Shown: one piece after another, positions 52,135-61,350 of the stretch | Layout of the letters: each line of letters starts with the position of its first letter | Numbering within the stretch: the first letter of the stretch is position 1 | DNA from: UBA3006 sp031401235 | Lineage (GTDB): Bacteria > Actinomycetota > Acidimicrobiia > Acidimicrobiales > Ilumatobacteraceae | Length of the DNA: 64,000 nucleotides | Assembly: GCA_031401235.1 (NCBI GenBank) | Contig: JANNRJ010000002.1 | Coordinates: forward strand, 1-64,000 | Direction of reading: 5' to 3' | Notes under the pieces: generated by a model | Database searches by the model: none | What the model saw: only the letters and a program-made list of their open reading frames with translations | What the model was told of the DNA's origin: nothing | Made by a program: the position numbers and the translations under genes

Positions 52135-53339
52135 TGACAGTGACCACAACGGTGAACGGTTATACGGCACCCGGTTGGGAGCAAGTTCACGAAGTGTTCG
52201 ACCAAACCATCGACTCTAAACAGGAAGTTGGAGCTGCAGTCTCAATTTTTCACAAAGGCAAGTGTGTTGTTGATCTAGTGGGTGGATATTTCGATACCCA
52301 ATCCACCAAGCGCTACGACCGTGACTCTTTGCAACTTGTGTTCAGCTCTACCAAAGGCGTGGTCGCGATTGCCGTCGCTATGTGTGTCGAGCGCGGCTTG
52401 CTTTCCTATGAGGAACCGGTGGCGTTGTTTTGGCCCGAGTTCGCCTGTGCTGGAAAGGAGCATGCCACTGTGGCCCAATTGTTGTCGCACCAAGTTGGTC
52501 TGTACACAGTGGAAGGTCCAGTCGCTCTCGACGAAGCGTTGGATTGGAACTATATGGTCCAACGACTCGCCGCAACTGCACCGGCATTTCCAATCGGCTC
52601 AACCCATGGCTATCACGCCATGACATTTGGTTGGTTGGCTGGCGAACTTGTGCGTCGAGTAGATGGTCGCAACATCGGTCGTTTCATCGCCGAAGAAATT
52701 GCCAATCCGCTCGGCGTCGAAATATATGTAGGTCTACCCGAACATCTTGAGCCGCGTGTATCGCCTCTTACTACTGGCTGGCCCCGTTTGGAAGGTGAGC
52801 GTGCACCGACTATTGACCCAAAAGAGCGGGATCTTTTGGCTCAAATTACAGCACCTGGATCACCTGGCAGCAAGGCGCTTTCGTTGAACGATGCGTTTTC
52901 GGTTGCTGGCGGTTTCAATCGTCGTGATGTCCATGCCGCAGAGATTCCGGCCGCCAACGGAATTACTAATGCCAGATCATTGGCCACGATGTACGCCGCA
53001 ACATTGGGCGAAGTGCATGGCGCGCATGGTCCAGTGCGGTTGGTGTCATCGGAAACGATGTCCAAGATGAGCCTTTCCGTTACACCACCTGGCGAAGCCG
53101 ATCTGTGCCTGATCATTCCGACCACATTTGGAATGGGTTTCATGACTCCGAATAAATTTATTCCTTATTCGGGACCAGGAACTTTTGGTCATCCTGGCTT
53201 TGGTGGGTCGATATCGTTTGCCGACCCAATGCGGACAATGTCATTTAGCTATGTGATGAACAAGTTGGGCAGAGCGATAGTTGGCGATGAGCGATCGGGG
53301 CGGCTTATTGCGGCGGCAGTTCGTTGTGCAGATGCGTAG
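52134..53339 (+). CDS. serine beta-lactamase-like hydrolase/esterase (EstB type)
   Basis: A 401-residue member of the class C beta-lactamase/DD-peptidase fold with a lipolytic-enzyme outline. GTG 52134 overlaps the preceding TAG. The nucleophile SxxK motif is SSTKG (LVFSSTKGVVAIA); the YxN-equivalent Tyr is in STHGYHAMTFGW, and FGHPGFGGS near the end holds the HxG/KTG-equivalent region. No signal peptide is seen, so it is probably cytosolic. Members hydrolyse esters in lipid pathways; that agrees with its position behind acyl-CoA genes. Confidence 0.88.
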   Translation: MTVTTTVNGYTAPGWEQVHEVFDQTIDSKQEVGAAVSIFHKGKCVVDLVGGYFDTQSTKRYDRDSLQLVFSSTKGVVAIAVAMCVERGLLSYEEPVALFWPEFACAGKEHATVAQLLSHQVGLYTVEGPVALDEALDWNYMVQRLAATAPAFPIGSTHGYHAMTFGWLAGELVRRVDGRNIGRFIAEEIANPLGVEIYVGLPEHLEPRVSPLTTGWPRLEGERAPTIDPKERDLLAQITAPGSPGSKALSLNDAFSVAGGFNRRDVHAAEIPAANGITNARSLATMYAATLGEVHGAHGPVRLVSSETMSKMSLSVTPPGEADLCLIIPTTFGMGFMTPNKFIPYSGPGTFGHPGFGGSISFADPMRTMSFSYVMNKLGRAIVGDERSGRLIAAAVRCADA

Positions 53340-53373
53340 GAATGTCTTGACAGAACAAAATTCATAGATCACA

Positions 53374-53793
53374 GTGAATAGTGACATGACCCAAGCCGAG
53401 CATCTCCATAACGCATTTACCGGCGAGCACTTGACATTCCTAAAAACCAGTGCGGAAACTGCCGGTGAACTCTTGCAAGTGGAGGTGCGGCTGGATGCTG
53501 GTGGCTTGGTCCCGCTTCATGTTCACGCGCGGCAAGACGAGAGCGTCAAGGTCCTCGCTGGAGTTCTAAAAGTGCGAGTCGGTAGTGACGAACGAACACT
53601 CAATGTTGGCGACAGCGTCGCCGTACCTCGGCGCAAGCTCCATGTCGTGCGCAATGCAGGCGATACTGAGGCTCGCTTCCTACTCGAGGTGCGGCCGGCT
53701 CGTCGAATGGAGGCATTCATGCGTGGTTTATTTGGCATGATGAGAATTTTCGGTCCTGTTGCACGATTACGGTCTCGGCGAAACCATTCATAG
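53374..53793 (+). CDS. cupin-domain protein
   Basis: A 139-residue single-domain cupin. The first motif is VPLHVHARQDESVKVLAG (metal His-x-His and Glu) and the second DSVAVPRRKLHVVRNAG (late His). It follows the hydrolase by 34 bp. Cupins may be enzymes or ligand sensors; nothing here decides. The tail has a hydrophobic-basic segment (MRGLFGMMRIFGPVARL) that could bind membrane. It ends the + strand run before two minus-strand genes. Confidence 0.8.
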   Translation: MNSDMTQAEHLHNAFTGEHLTFLKTSAETAGELLQVEVRLDAGGLVPLHVHARQDESVKVLAGVLKVRVGSDERTLNVGDSVAVPRRKLHVVRNAGDTEARFLLEVRPARRMEAFMRGLFGMMRIFGPVARLRSRRNHS

Positions 53794-53818
53794 TCTCACT
53801 TGCCGCGTTTGGGGCGTC

Positions 53819-55051
53819 TTATTGAAGCGGCAGTTCACTGCGCAGACGGCGACGCATAGATGACGTAAGTGTCATGTTTAGCGTGGCGGCAACACCCGCA
53901 AGTATTCCCATCGTCGCCATTGCGGTCCGAACAGCGAAAAACTCGCTGAGTATTCCGGCCACCACGCTGCTCATACCAAGCGTTAGCGTCACCAAAGCCA
54001 TGTCACCAGCCAACACCCGACCGCGCAATCTATCGGGAGAGCGCATTTGCAAACCGTACGTCGACAGAGTCCATTGAGCCCCGCCGCCAAAGTGGGCGGC
54101 CATGACGCACAGACATGCAATTATCAAAGTCGGGCTAACCGCGGCTCCGAGGTAGCCAAAGGCGAACAGGAATCCGGCTACTCCACATGTGGTGAGCAAT
54201 CGCGGAAAGTTGTTTCGCACGAATCGGGTCGCGGCAATCGGTCCAAGGGCAGAGCCCAACCCGCGGGCTGCAAACAGTAGTCCCGTTCCACCATCACCTG
54301 CACGAAACGCATCGGAGGCCAGCACCGCTAACTGACCGACGGCGCCCGCTCCAACCGCAAAAGTAGTTTTGGAGGCGATAAGAGCAAAAATTGTCCGATC
54401 ACTTTTGGCTAGGTGAAGGGCCTCGTGCATATCGGCGATCGGTCGCACTCGCACCTGGTGAGGCTCGGTGCGCGCCTCTTGCATCGGTGTTTTGATTCGC
54501 AAGACGAGAACAACCGCTATGAGAAATGTGGCGATATCGGCGACAAATGTGGCGGTGCGCCCAAAGACTTGAGAAAAGAGACCGCCCAAAGCTGCGCCGG
54601 CAAATATCATGATTCCCCAACTTGAGCCGAACAACGCATTGGCCTGTCGCAGTTCATCATCGTTGCGCACCAAATTGGGAAGTGCTGCCGAATATGCGGT
54701 GTTGACGAACGCCGACAAACCGGTGATTAGGGTCTGCGCCAACAGGCCAATCCAGATTCGATTGTGTGTAGTAAACAGAAATCCGACGGCCGACAGTGCT
54801 TGTAGAAGTGAAAAGATGACGAGTATTTTGCGGCGGTCAAACCTGTCGGCAATTGGCCCGGCCAGCGGCGACATAAAAAATGTTGGCAATGTGAATGCCA
54901 CGTAAACGAAAGCGACCAGCAAATTTGAGTCGGTGAAATCCTTAATCAGTCCGGCGAGAGCGATGTAAGTGAAGAAATCACCCATGATCGAAATGTTGTC
55001 GGCGATAAATAAATATCGAACATCACGATTGGTGCGTAAAACGGTGAACAC
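53819..55051 (-). CDS. MFS transporter (MFS_3/EntS-like)
   Basis: A 410-residue major-facilitator permease of about 12 helices. Opening VRYLFIADNISIMGDFFTYIAL and the loop LAGPIADRFDRRKILVIFS (motif A) are typical of the same group as the exporter at 13.9 kb. Its substrate is unknown. It is the third gene from the end in a minus-strand group with the nitronate-monooxygenase-like and geranylgeranyl-reductase-like genes, but 35-bp spacing does not prove an operon. Length is normal. Confidence 0.86.
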   Translation of the reverse strand: MFTVLRTNRDVRYLFIADNISIMGDFFTYIALAGLIKDFTDSNLLVAFVYVAFTLPTFFMSPLAGPIADRFDRRKILVIFSLLQALSAVGFLFTTHNRIWIGLLAQTLITGLSAFVNTAYSAALPNLVRNDDELRQANALFGSSWGIMIFAGAALGGLFSQVFGRTATFVADIATFLIAVVLVLRIKTPMQEARTEPHQVRVRPIADMHEALHLAKSDRTIFALIASKTTFAVGAGAVGQLAVLASDAFRAGDGGTGLLFAARGLGSALGPIAATRFVRNNFPRLLTTCGVAGFLFAFGYLGAAVSPTLIIACLCVMAAHFGGGAQWTLSTYGLQMRSPDRLRGRVLAGDMALVTLTLGMSSVVAGILSEFFAVRTAMATMGILAGVAATLNMTLTSSMRRRLRSELPLQ

Positions 55052-55086
55052 AAAGATGGTCGATTGACTAAAGCGTCAGCCGTGGC

Positions 55087-56052
55087 TTACCGACGGACTC
55101 CTTGCAGGCGGTCAATAATTGCTTCAGCCTCGTCAATCATCCGTTGAACGAGCACACCGGCGGGTACGAGTTCGTGTATTGCTCCGACCCCTTGGCCGGC
55201 GGGCATGAATTCGCGATCCACATCAACCACTGTGCCTTCTGGATAACCCAGATGATTGGCGCCGGCCTGCATCGATGCCACAGCCTGAGCCGGGAATGGC
55301 TGCAAATTTTGCGGGTTTGCGTCAAAGTCATTTGTCCAGTCGTTGCGAACAACGCGACATGTCTTACCGGTGTAGCTGCGAGTGATCACTGTGCCGTCTT
55401 CGCCGGTGGCGAGGAGTGTTTCCTTATAGCCATCGACGGCGCGTGCTTCCGGTGTGGCAATAAATCGGGTGCCGATCCATACTCCATCCGCACCTAGTGC
55501 AAGTGAAGCAGCCAGTCCACGACCGTCAAAGAGCCCACCTGCGGCGACAACCACAACTCTGTCTCCGACGGCGTCAACAACTTGAGGTACGAGGGCCATT
55601 GTTGCAACAGTGCCAGTGTGACCACCTGCTTCTGTTCCTTGGGCCACAACGAAATCGCAACCGCTTTCCACGGCGGAGATGGCATGCCGCACTTTTCCAC
55701 ACATTGAGCCAACAAGAATGTTCTTGGAGTGTAGGTATTCAATTATTTCTCGTGGCACGCCAAGTCCGGCGACATATACACGGGCTCCACCTTCGACAAC
55801 TTGGCGAAGTCCTTCTTCGACTTGTTGCGGAATTGCAGTGAGCAGGTCAACCCCGAATGGTTTTTTGGTGAGTTCCCGCACTCCGGCGATTTCAGTGGCC
55901 AGTTCACCATGGCGCATTGTCGAAGCCCCGAGTGTTCCGATGCCACCGGCTTCGGAAACCGCCGCTACAAGCCGGTGATATGACACTCCACCCATGCCTG
56001 CAAGCATGATCGGATGTTCAATGTCGAGAAGTTCAGTAAGTCGTGTGCGCAT
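55087..56052 (-). CDS. nitronate monooxygenase-like FMN enzyme (NMO/FabK family)
   Basis: A 321-residue TIM-barrel flavoprotein. The signature AQGTEAGGHTG is characteristic of nitronate monooxygenases and of FabK-type enoyl-ACP reductases; HPIMLAGMGGVSYHRLVAAVSEAGGIGTLG is the N-terminal FMN-binding repeat, and GADGVWIGTRFIATPEA the phosphate loop. NMO oxidises nitroalkanes; FabK reduces enoyl-ACP. Among lipid genes a role in fatty-acid reduction is possible, but motif-level evidence fits NMO better. Located 35 bp from both neighbours. Confidence 0.87.
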   Translation of the reverse strand: MRTRLTELLDIEHPIMLAGMGGVSYHRLVAAVSEAGGIGTLGASTMRHGELATEIAGVRELTKKPFGVDLLTAIPQQVEEGLRQVVEGGARVYVAGLGVPREIIEYLHSKNILVGSMCGKVRHAISAVESGCDFVVAQGTEAGGHTGTVATMALVPQVVDAVGDRVVVVAAGGLFDGRGLAASLALGADGVWIGTRFIATPEARAVDGYKETLLATGEDGTVITRSYTGKTCRVVRNDWTNDFDANPQNLQPFPAQAVASMQAGANHLGYPEGTVVDVDREFMPAGQGVGAIHELVPAGVLVQRMIDEAEAIIDRLQGVRR

Positions 56053-56087
56053 TTGCTCTACCGTACTGTGCCATCAGGCTCAAGTCA

Positions 56088-57341
56088 TTAGTGAAATAGC
56101 GATTTAGAGTAGGCGCCTTCGCGTTTGAGAAAGTTGCGGTGCCACCGACGCGGAGTCAAAACTGCTGCCCGAGGTTCATCTTCAAACATCCAGCGGGCAA
56201 AGTTTCGTCTTGTCCAAGGTGTGAGATCGGCAAGCCGCAGTCCAAGACGTGCGCATAATTGGCTCCGCATGACGAAGCCCAGCGCCGCCGACATTCGGTG
56301 ATCAGCAAATAGATTTCGTTTGATCGATTTCCGGTAAAGCGACTGCGTAATAGATGGCACTCGTTTGCCGCTGGCGATAATTGCTTGAGCCGCAAGCACG
56401 CCACTGAGTAGAGCCTGTCCGATTCCTTCGCCGGTCATTGGATCCGATACGCAAGCAGCATCACCAACAAACAAAACACGCCCGACGCCAAGTGTTGCTT
56501 TGGTAATTCGCGCCGGGATTGGCCAAGCTGTATGGCGGTCTTCGAAAATTGCTTGGTCACCTAGGGCTTGACGAACATGTGGGCGAGTCAGCAATTGGGG
56601 CCATAACTTCTTCATGTCCTGCACGGAATATTGGCCCCCGCGCAAAATTCCAAATCCAATGTTTACTCGGTTGTCCGTAAGCGGAAACGACCATGCGTAG
56701 CCCGGTAGCAAATCTCGTTCGAAAAATACATACAAGCGATCACGCGCCGGTCCGGTGACGTTGCTTGCATATTGGCGAAATGCGTGCCACTCGCCTAAAT
56801 AACCCTGGCTCGACAATCCAAGCGATTTGCGTACCGGTGACCACATCCCATCGGCGGCAATGAGATAGTCGCAGCGCAATGACTCGTGGTTCTCAATTTC
56901 AACGACGAGATGATCGGAGTAAGTCGACAATGCGCTAAATCCGTGTCCGTCAATCACGTTCACACCCAGTTTGCGGGCATGTTCGACAAGAGCATTGTCA
57001 AGTTCAAATCGTTTTGCGATTGCCGCAAACTGTCCCATTCCAACTGGTAATGGCATACACATTTCTCGACCGCTGGGAGATCGCAACCATGCGTCGTTAC
57101 ACACTCGCCAACTTGGAACCGTTGCTGGGTCGAAACCCAATTCATCGAGTATTCGTAGTGCGCCGGTGGTAAGTCCATCGCCACAACACTTGTCCCGAGG
57201 AAACTGCGCTTTGTCGACAACGACCACATTGATACCCGCATCGTGAAGAGTGAGCGCTGAGGCAATTCCCGCTGGTCCCGCGCCAACGACGAGCACGTCA
57301 TACCTGTTTGTCACGGCGCTCAGGCTAGAGTTTTTTGCCAT
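56088..57341 (-). CDS. geranylgeranyl reductase-family flavoprotein
   Basis: A 417-residue FAD oxidoreductase. The FAD motif DVLVVGAGPAGIASALTLHDAG, the family loop FPRDKCCGDGLTTGALRILDELG and the GD box LFVGDAACVSDPMTGEGIGQALLSG are clear. Family members saturate double bonds in isoprenoid chains, for example in menaquinone or archaeal-type lipids; in Actinobacteria a MenJ-like role on menaquinone is well known. The ATG at 57341 shares the palindrome CATG with the divergent SDR start; GTG 57314 is an alternative that would leave a gap. The choice is unresolved. Confidence 0.87.
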   Translation of the reverse strand: MAKNSSLSAVTNRYDVLVVGAGPAGIASALTLHDAGINVVVVDKAQFPRDKCCGDGLTTGALRILDELGFDPATVPSWRVCNDAWLRSPSGREMCMPLPVGMGQFAAIAKRFELDNALVEHARKLGVNVIDGHGFSALSTYSDHLVVEIENHESLRCDYLIAADGMWSPVRKSLGLSSQGYLGEWHAFRQYASNVTGPARDRLYVFFERDLLPGYAWSFPLTDNRVNIGFGILRGGQYSVQDMKKLWPQLLTRPHVRQALGDQAIFEDRHTAWPIPARITKATLGVGRVLFVGDAACVSDPMTGEGIGQALLSGVLAAQAIIASGKRVPSITQSLYRKSIKRNLFADHRMSAALGFVMRSQLCARLGLRLADLTPWTRRNFARWMFEDEPRAAVLTPRRWHRNFLKREGAYSKSLFH

Positions 57342-58266
57342 GAGTCGCCTATGTGAAGGTCGGGTTGTCGTAGTTACTGGTTCAGGTCGCGGTATTGGTC
57401 GTGATCATGCATTGAGCCTCGCTCGTCACGGAGCACTCGTCGTAGTGAATGATCTTGGTGCAGGTGTGGATGGCAGCGGCGATGACAAGAGTCCGGCTCA
57501 ACAGGTGGTACACGAAATCGAAGCCCTCGGTGGGCGAGCGGTGGCCAACGGTGATGACATTTCGACGTGGGCCGGTGCCGAGCGACTGATCAATACGGCA
57601 GTTGAAACATTTGGTGATTTGCATGCGGTGGTAAACAATGCCGGAATCTTGCGCGATCGCATGCTCACCAACATGACCGAAGAGGAATGGGATTCCGTCA
57701 TCAGGGTCCACCTCAAGGGCACATTTGCACCGACACACTTTGCCGCCGCGTATTGGCGAGATCGCAGCAAAGCAGGACACCCCACCGACGGGCGAATAAT
57801 TAATACGTCATCGGTTTCTGGAATCTACGGCAACATCGGACAGACAAATTACGGCGCGGCCAAAGCCGGAATCGCCGCATTGACCATAATCGCGTCACTC
57901 GAACTAGCCCGTTACGGCGTCACCGTCAATGCCGTTGCGCCAGTAGCACTTACTCGCATGACTGAAAATCTCGGGCCCGCGCCAGAGACCGAAGAAGAAC
58001 GCGAACAGCGATCACCGAAATGGATCGCCCCGATAGTGACGTGGCTCGTGTCAGAAGAATCTAAAAATGTTACGGGAAAAGTTTTTGAAGCGAGCGGAAA
58101 CGTTTTGGCGATCGCCGAAGGTTGGCATCGTGGACCCACTCATGCACCGGTTGCCGACCCAACAACACTCGGACCAGTTGTCGAAGAGTTGTTGAGCAAG
58201 GCTCGACTCAATGCTGGTATGGACGGAGTTGAGGGTAGTTGGCCGCAACCCAAGGTGAAATCCTGA
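57340..58266 (+). CDS. hydroxyacyl-CoA-type short-chain dehydrogenase
   Basis: A 308-residue SDR. The NAD motif VVVTGSGRGIGRDHALSLARHG and the DDIS element are followed by VVNNAGILRDRMLTNMTEEEWD, SSVSGIYGNIGQTNYGAAKAG (Ser, Tyr, Lys catalytic residues) and a C-terminal extension TGKVFEASGNVLAIAEGW found in the dehydrogenase domain of peroxisomal multifunctional enzyme type 2-like proteins. It probably oxidises 3-hydroxyacyl-CoA or a steroid or bile-acid-like CoA intermediate. No ribosome-binding site is apparent before ATG 57340, in keeping with a leaderless mRNA. It ends 281 bp before the kinase gene. Confidence 0.88.
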   Translation: MSRLCEGRVVVVTGSGRGIGRDHALSLARHGALVVVNDLGAGVDGSGDDKSPAQQVVHEIEALGGRAVANGDDISTWAGAERLINTAVETFGDLHAVVNNAGILRDRMLTNMTEEEWDSVIRVHLKGTFAPTHFAAAYWRDRSKAGHPTDGRIINTSSVSGIYGNIGQTNYGAAKAGIAALTIIASLELARYGVTVNAVAPVALTRMTENLGPAPETEEEREQRSPKWIAPIVTWLVSEESKNVTGKVFEASGNVLAIAEGWHRGPTHAPVADPTTLGPVVEELLSKARLNAGMDGVEGSWPQPKVKS

Positions 58267-58547
58267 AGGGCAGTAAACACAACTAGTTTGTCGGCATATG
58301 AAATGCCCACAGTGCCAATCCTTTCGACATGGTGAGAAATGCGTCACATCGAACTTCATTCCCAGTAAGTTGGTGGGTGGTGAACATGCCTAAGAGGTTG
58401 AACGACAGGGAATTTCTCAGCGAGATTCACAGACATTGGGGGGGGGGTAAGACCATATTTTGTGCCCTGCTGGTTCGGACAAATCGCACTACTACATCTT
58501 GTTCGCGGCACCACGAAATCCAGTCGGGACGTTGAGATGCACCGCAT
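58267..58547. other. 281 bp leader region of the kinase array with a G10 tract
   Basis: No gene is convincing here. At 58298 a 31-codon frame begins MKCPQCQSFRHGEKC, with three cysteines spaced as half a zinc ribbon, and stops after 31 residues. A different frame from 58329 has 68 codons but no protein-like pattern. Ten consecutive G residues lie at 58438-58447, a conspicuous tract in a roughly 50% GC window. It could be a decayed gene start, a variable homopolymer, or the leader and promoter of the histidine kinase. Confidence 0.4.
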
Positions 58548-61202
58548 ATGAGCGGACCTCAGGTACTACAACTTTCCCGGACCGAAGGTGATCGTGATAA
58601 TCGACAACCTGAACCGCCACCTCAGTCGGCTCAGACCGCTGTCCGTTCATGGTTGCACAATGCGACTCCAACGATTTGGATTCGCCACTTCATTTATCTG
58701 CTTGGATCCCTACTCCTCTTAATCGGTGGCTCGGCCGTCTGGGTTCTACAGAGTCACGAAAGCAAAGTCAACCGACTGACCTTCGTTGTCGTCCCCGCCA
58801 TCCACGCCAACGATCTTGTGTTCGAAACCATGAGCGAGGCCGATAAGGCTCTGCTCGGTTATCAGATCGCACACGACCCAAAATTACTTACCGCATCCCG
58901 TGACGCTCGCCGACGGACAGTGGTTGCGTTAGCGAAACTGGAGGATTTATACAAGCTCTTTTCAGCGAGCGGTTACGACGAGACCGATAACGCACTGCAC
59001 AAAAGTCTTATGGACCGTCAGAGCCTTGCAGTGCAGAAGTGGTTGTCCTATGCGCTGAGCACCGAGCAAGCCGTGAGCGGAGGCAAAAGGATCGATATTT
59101 TGCAAGGCGCCACCTTGTTTGACAGCTTCCGTCTGGCGAATACCGAAATCGATGAGGAGATCAAATTCGACAATGTGGGGTTTGAGGGCGGGATTAATTC
59201 GATAGCGCAAATGAGAGCAATCATTGTTGCCACCTTGGTGGCGTTTTTGGCGACACTTCTTCTCGGGATGCGGTACTCACGCTCCGTCAGTGGGCCGATT
59301 AATAGGTTGCGTGACACGATGACCCGCCAGCGTGCGGGTGACTTAAGTGCCCGCGCTAGCGAGGATTTTGGTTCCCTGGAGATTCGGTCACTTGCCCAAG
59401 ACTTCAACACGCTCGCGGAAAGGAACCTTAGCGTCCAACGCCGTGTCGAAATGGAGAGTGCCCGCTTGGCGAGCATGGTGGATATTAGCCTGGCTCTTGG
59501 TCAGGAACTCAGTCTCAGCGACCTCCTGACCCTCATCGTGGAATCGGCACGCACGGTGCTCGGTGCTCGCTACGCGGCGCTCGGTGTATTGAATATGACT
59601 CACACCGGGCTAGCCGAGTTCGTGACCGCCGGCCTCAGCGACGCGGAGAAGGCCGCCATCGGAAGGTTGCCTCACGGCATGGGTCTCCTCGGAGCATTAA
59701 TCGACGACCCGCAGGCTCTCCGGCTCACGCATATCACGGACGATCCGAGATCAGTGGGATTTCCACTCCATCACCCACCGATGGACTCGTTCCTTGGGGT
59801 TCCGATCGTCATTCACGGAGTAGTTTTCGGCAATCTTTACCTCACGGACAAGGTGGACGGGCCATTCACCGCCGAGGACGAGCAAGTAGCGCACTCTTTT
59901 GCCCTGTTGGTTGCGGTTGCCATCGAAAACATAAATCGCTACGAGGATGAGCTTCGACTTGTGAAGATGCTGGAGAGCGTGCGGGAAATTGAGAGCGCCA
60001 TTCGTCTGGCGCCAGATCTTCAGCAACTACTTAATGTTGTGTGTGTCAAGTTGGGTGAGACGCTCGGTGTCGACCGAGTCATTATCAAAACCGTCGATGC
60101 CGAATATAAGGCGACGGGCGACGCCGAATGGCACGTGCCGGACTTGCGATCGGCAAGGGATTTTTTGTCAAAATTGTCATTGAAACGAAGCGGATTTTTT
60201 GGCGATCTGTGGCGGACCGCACACCCGCTTGGCATAGATGACTTCCTCGTGGCCGAGGTTCAATCCGACGAACGGGCTCAGGACTTTTACAAAGAAACTG
60301 GCGCCCGCTCTGTCATTTTTTCTCCAATCGGGGTGGTTGACCGAGTCATCGGGAGCATTTTCGTCATCAAGGTCGATCAGCCTTACCAGTGGCTGGAGTC
60401 CGAGATCAAGCTCGTTAGCCAGGTTGCCTCGAGTGTGTCCCAAATGATCGTGGAATCTGAGTACCGAGCTCATCTGAGGGATCACATCAAACGCCTCGAG
60501 CAACTAGAGAACCAGAAGACAACTTTCGTGGAAACGGTGAGCCACGAACTGCGGACGCCGCTCACATCAATAAGCGGCTATCTGGAAATACTCCAGGATC
60601 CCAACAATGGAGCGCTAAGTGACGAGCAACGCCGGATGCTTATTGTGATGAACCGCAACACGAATCGCCTCCGTGGTTTAATCGAGGACTTGTTGGTGCT
60701 CAACCAAAGCGAGAGTGATGGTCCACAAGTTCACATCGCCGACGTACCCATGTGTGAACTGATCGCCGACACATGTATAGAACTGACCCTGCTCGCCCAA
60801 AGTCGCGCGATCGAATTCGATCTTGAATCTGGTCCGCAGAATGCGATCGTTCGTGGCGACAGGGGACGTATTCACAGTGTGGTCGTCAATGTCATTTCCA
60901 ACGCGATTAAGTTCAGTCATCTAGGGGGCGTGGTGACCGTCAGGTGCACGCTGGACGAGAGTACCGGTCGAATCCGGTTTAGTTGTCAGGACCGTGGCAT
61001 CGGTATTCCAGTCGCCGACCAAGGAGAACTGTTCACCCGGTTCTACCGCGCCAGCAACGCGACCGAAAGAGTAATCCCCGGCACTGGACTCGGGTTAACC
61101 ATCGTTAAGCAAATCGTTGAAGACCACGGTGGTCAAGTGAGATTAGCCTCGGTCGAAGGAGAGGGCACGACGGTGGTCATCGACCTCCCAGTGTTCGTCT
61201 AG
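58548..61202 (+). CDS. membrane sensor histidine kinase with two GAF domains
   Basis: An 884-residue kinase. Helix 1 (about 46-68), an extracellular sensor region of about 150 residues rich in helices, helix 2 (about 224-241), HAMP (about 242-295), GAF1 (about 325-465), GAF2 (about 485-635), HisKA with phospho-acceptor His666 (VETVSHELRTPLTS) and HATPase (NVISNAIKFS, DRGIGIP, GTGLGLTIVKQIVEDHGG). The sensor region carries ANDLVFETM, GYQIAHDPK and a WLxxALxxEQAVS-type string also seen in the kinase downstream. It senses an unknown signal, and the two GAF domains may bind a small molecule. The receiver gene follows, 148 bp away. Confidence 0.94.
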   Translation: MSGPQVLQLSRTEGDRDNRQPEPPPQSAQTAVRSWLHNATPTIWIRHFIYLLGSLLLLIGGSAVWVLQSHESKVNRLTFVVVPAIHANDLVFETMSEADKALLGYQIAHDPKLLTASRDARRRTVVALAKLEDLYKLFSASGYDETDNALHKSLMDRQSLAVQKWLSYALSTEQAVSGGKRIDILQGATLFDSFRLANTEIDEEIKFDNVGFEGGINSIAQMRAIIVATLVAFLATLLLGMRYSRSVSGPINRLRDTMTRQRAGDLSARASEDFGSLEIRSLAQDFNTLAERNLSVQRRVEMESARLASMVDISLALGQELSLSDLLTLIVESARTVLGARYAALGVLNMTHTGLAEFVTAGLSDAEKAAIGRLPHGMGLLGALIDDPQALRLTHITDDPRSVGFPLHHPPMDSFLGVPIVIHGVVFGNLYLTDKVDGPFTAEDEQVAHSFALLVAVAIENINRYEDELRLVKMLESVREIESAIRLAPDLQQLLNVVCVKLGETLGVDRVIIKTVDAEYKATGDAEWHVPDLRSARDFLSKLSLKRSGFFGDLWRTAHPLGIDDFLVAEVQSDERAQDFYKETGARSVIFSPIGVVDRVIGSIFVIKVDQPYQWLESEIKLVSQVASSVSQMIVESEYRAHLRDHIKRLEQLENQKTTFVETVSHELRTPLTSISGYLEILQDPNNGALSDEQRRMLIVMNRNTNRLRGLIEDLLVLNQSESDGPQVHIADVPMCELIADTCIELTLLAQSRAIEFDLESGPQNAIVRGDRGRIHSVVVNVISNAIKFSHLGGVVTVRCTLDESTGRIRFSCQDRGIGIPVADQGELFTRFYRASNATERVIPGTGLGLTIVKQIVEDHGGQVRLASVEGEGTTVVIDLPVFV

Positions 61203-61242
61203 GCAACTAGGGTCGATGATATATCAGAGGGTCATTTGTGCC

Positions 61243-61274
61243 CCAAAACGGACACCTGAGCGCGTCCATTTTGG
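61243..61274. promoter_or_regulatory. hairpin upstream of the receiver gene
   Basis: An inverted repeat, 61243-61253 and 61264-61274, has 11 paired positions with one mismatch around a 10-base loop. It lacks a U-run after the right arm, so it is not a clear intrinsic terminator. It could attenuate or separate expression of the receiver from the first kinase. Confidence 0.45.
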
Positions 61275-61299
61275 CAACTTATACTTGTAGATTGATACT
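61271..61299 (+). promoter_or_regulatory. candidate promoter of the receiver gene
   Basis: TTGGCA (61271-61276), a 17 bp spacer and GATACT (61294-61299) resemble a sigma-70-type promoter about 50 bp before ATG 61351. The -35 overlaps the right arm of the hairpin at 61264-61274. Five of six -35 bases agree with consensus, the -10 four of six. Confidence 0.4.
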
Positions 61300-61350
61300 C
61301 GGATAGTCGATGAAGTGGTGTGTCGCCAAACCGCACACAGGAATTTCAAT

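Noticed and set aside
58329..58535. A 68-codon frame before the first kinase
   Set aside because: It crosses the G10 tract, has no recognisable motif and is not consistent with a zinc-ribbon continuation.
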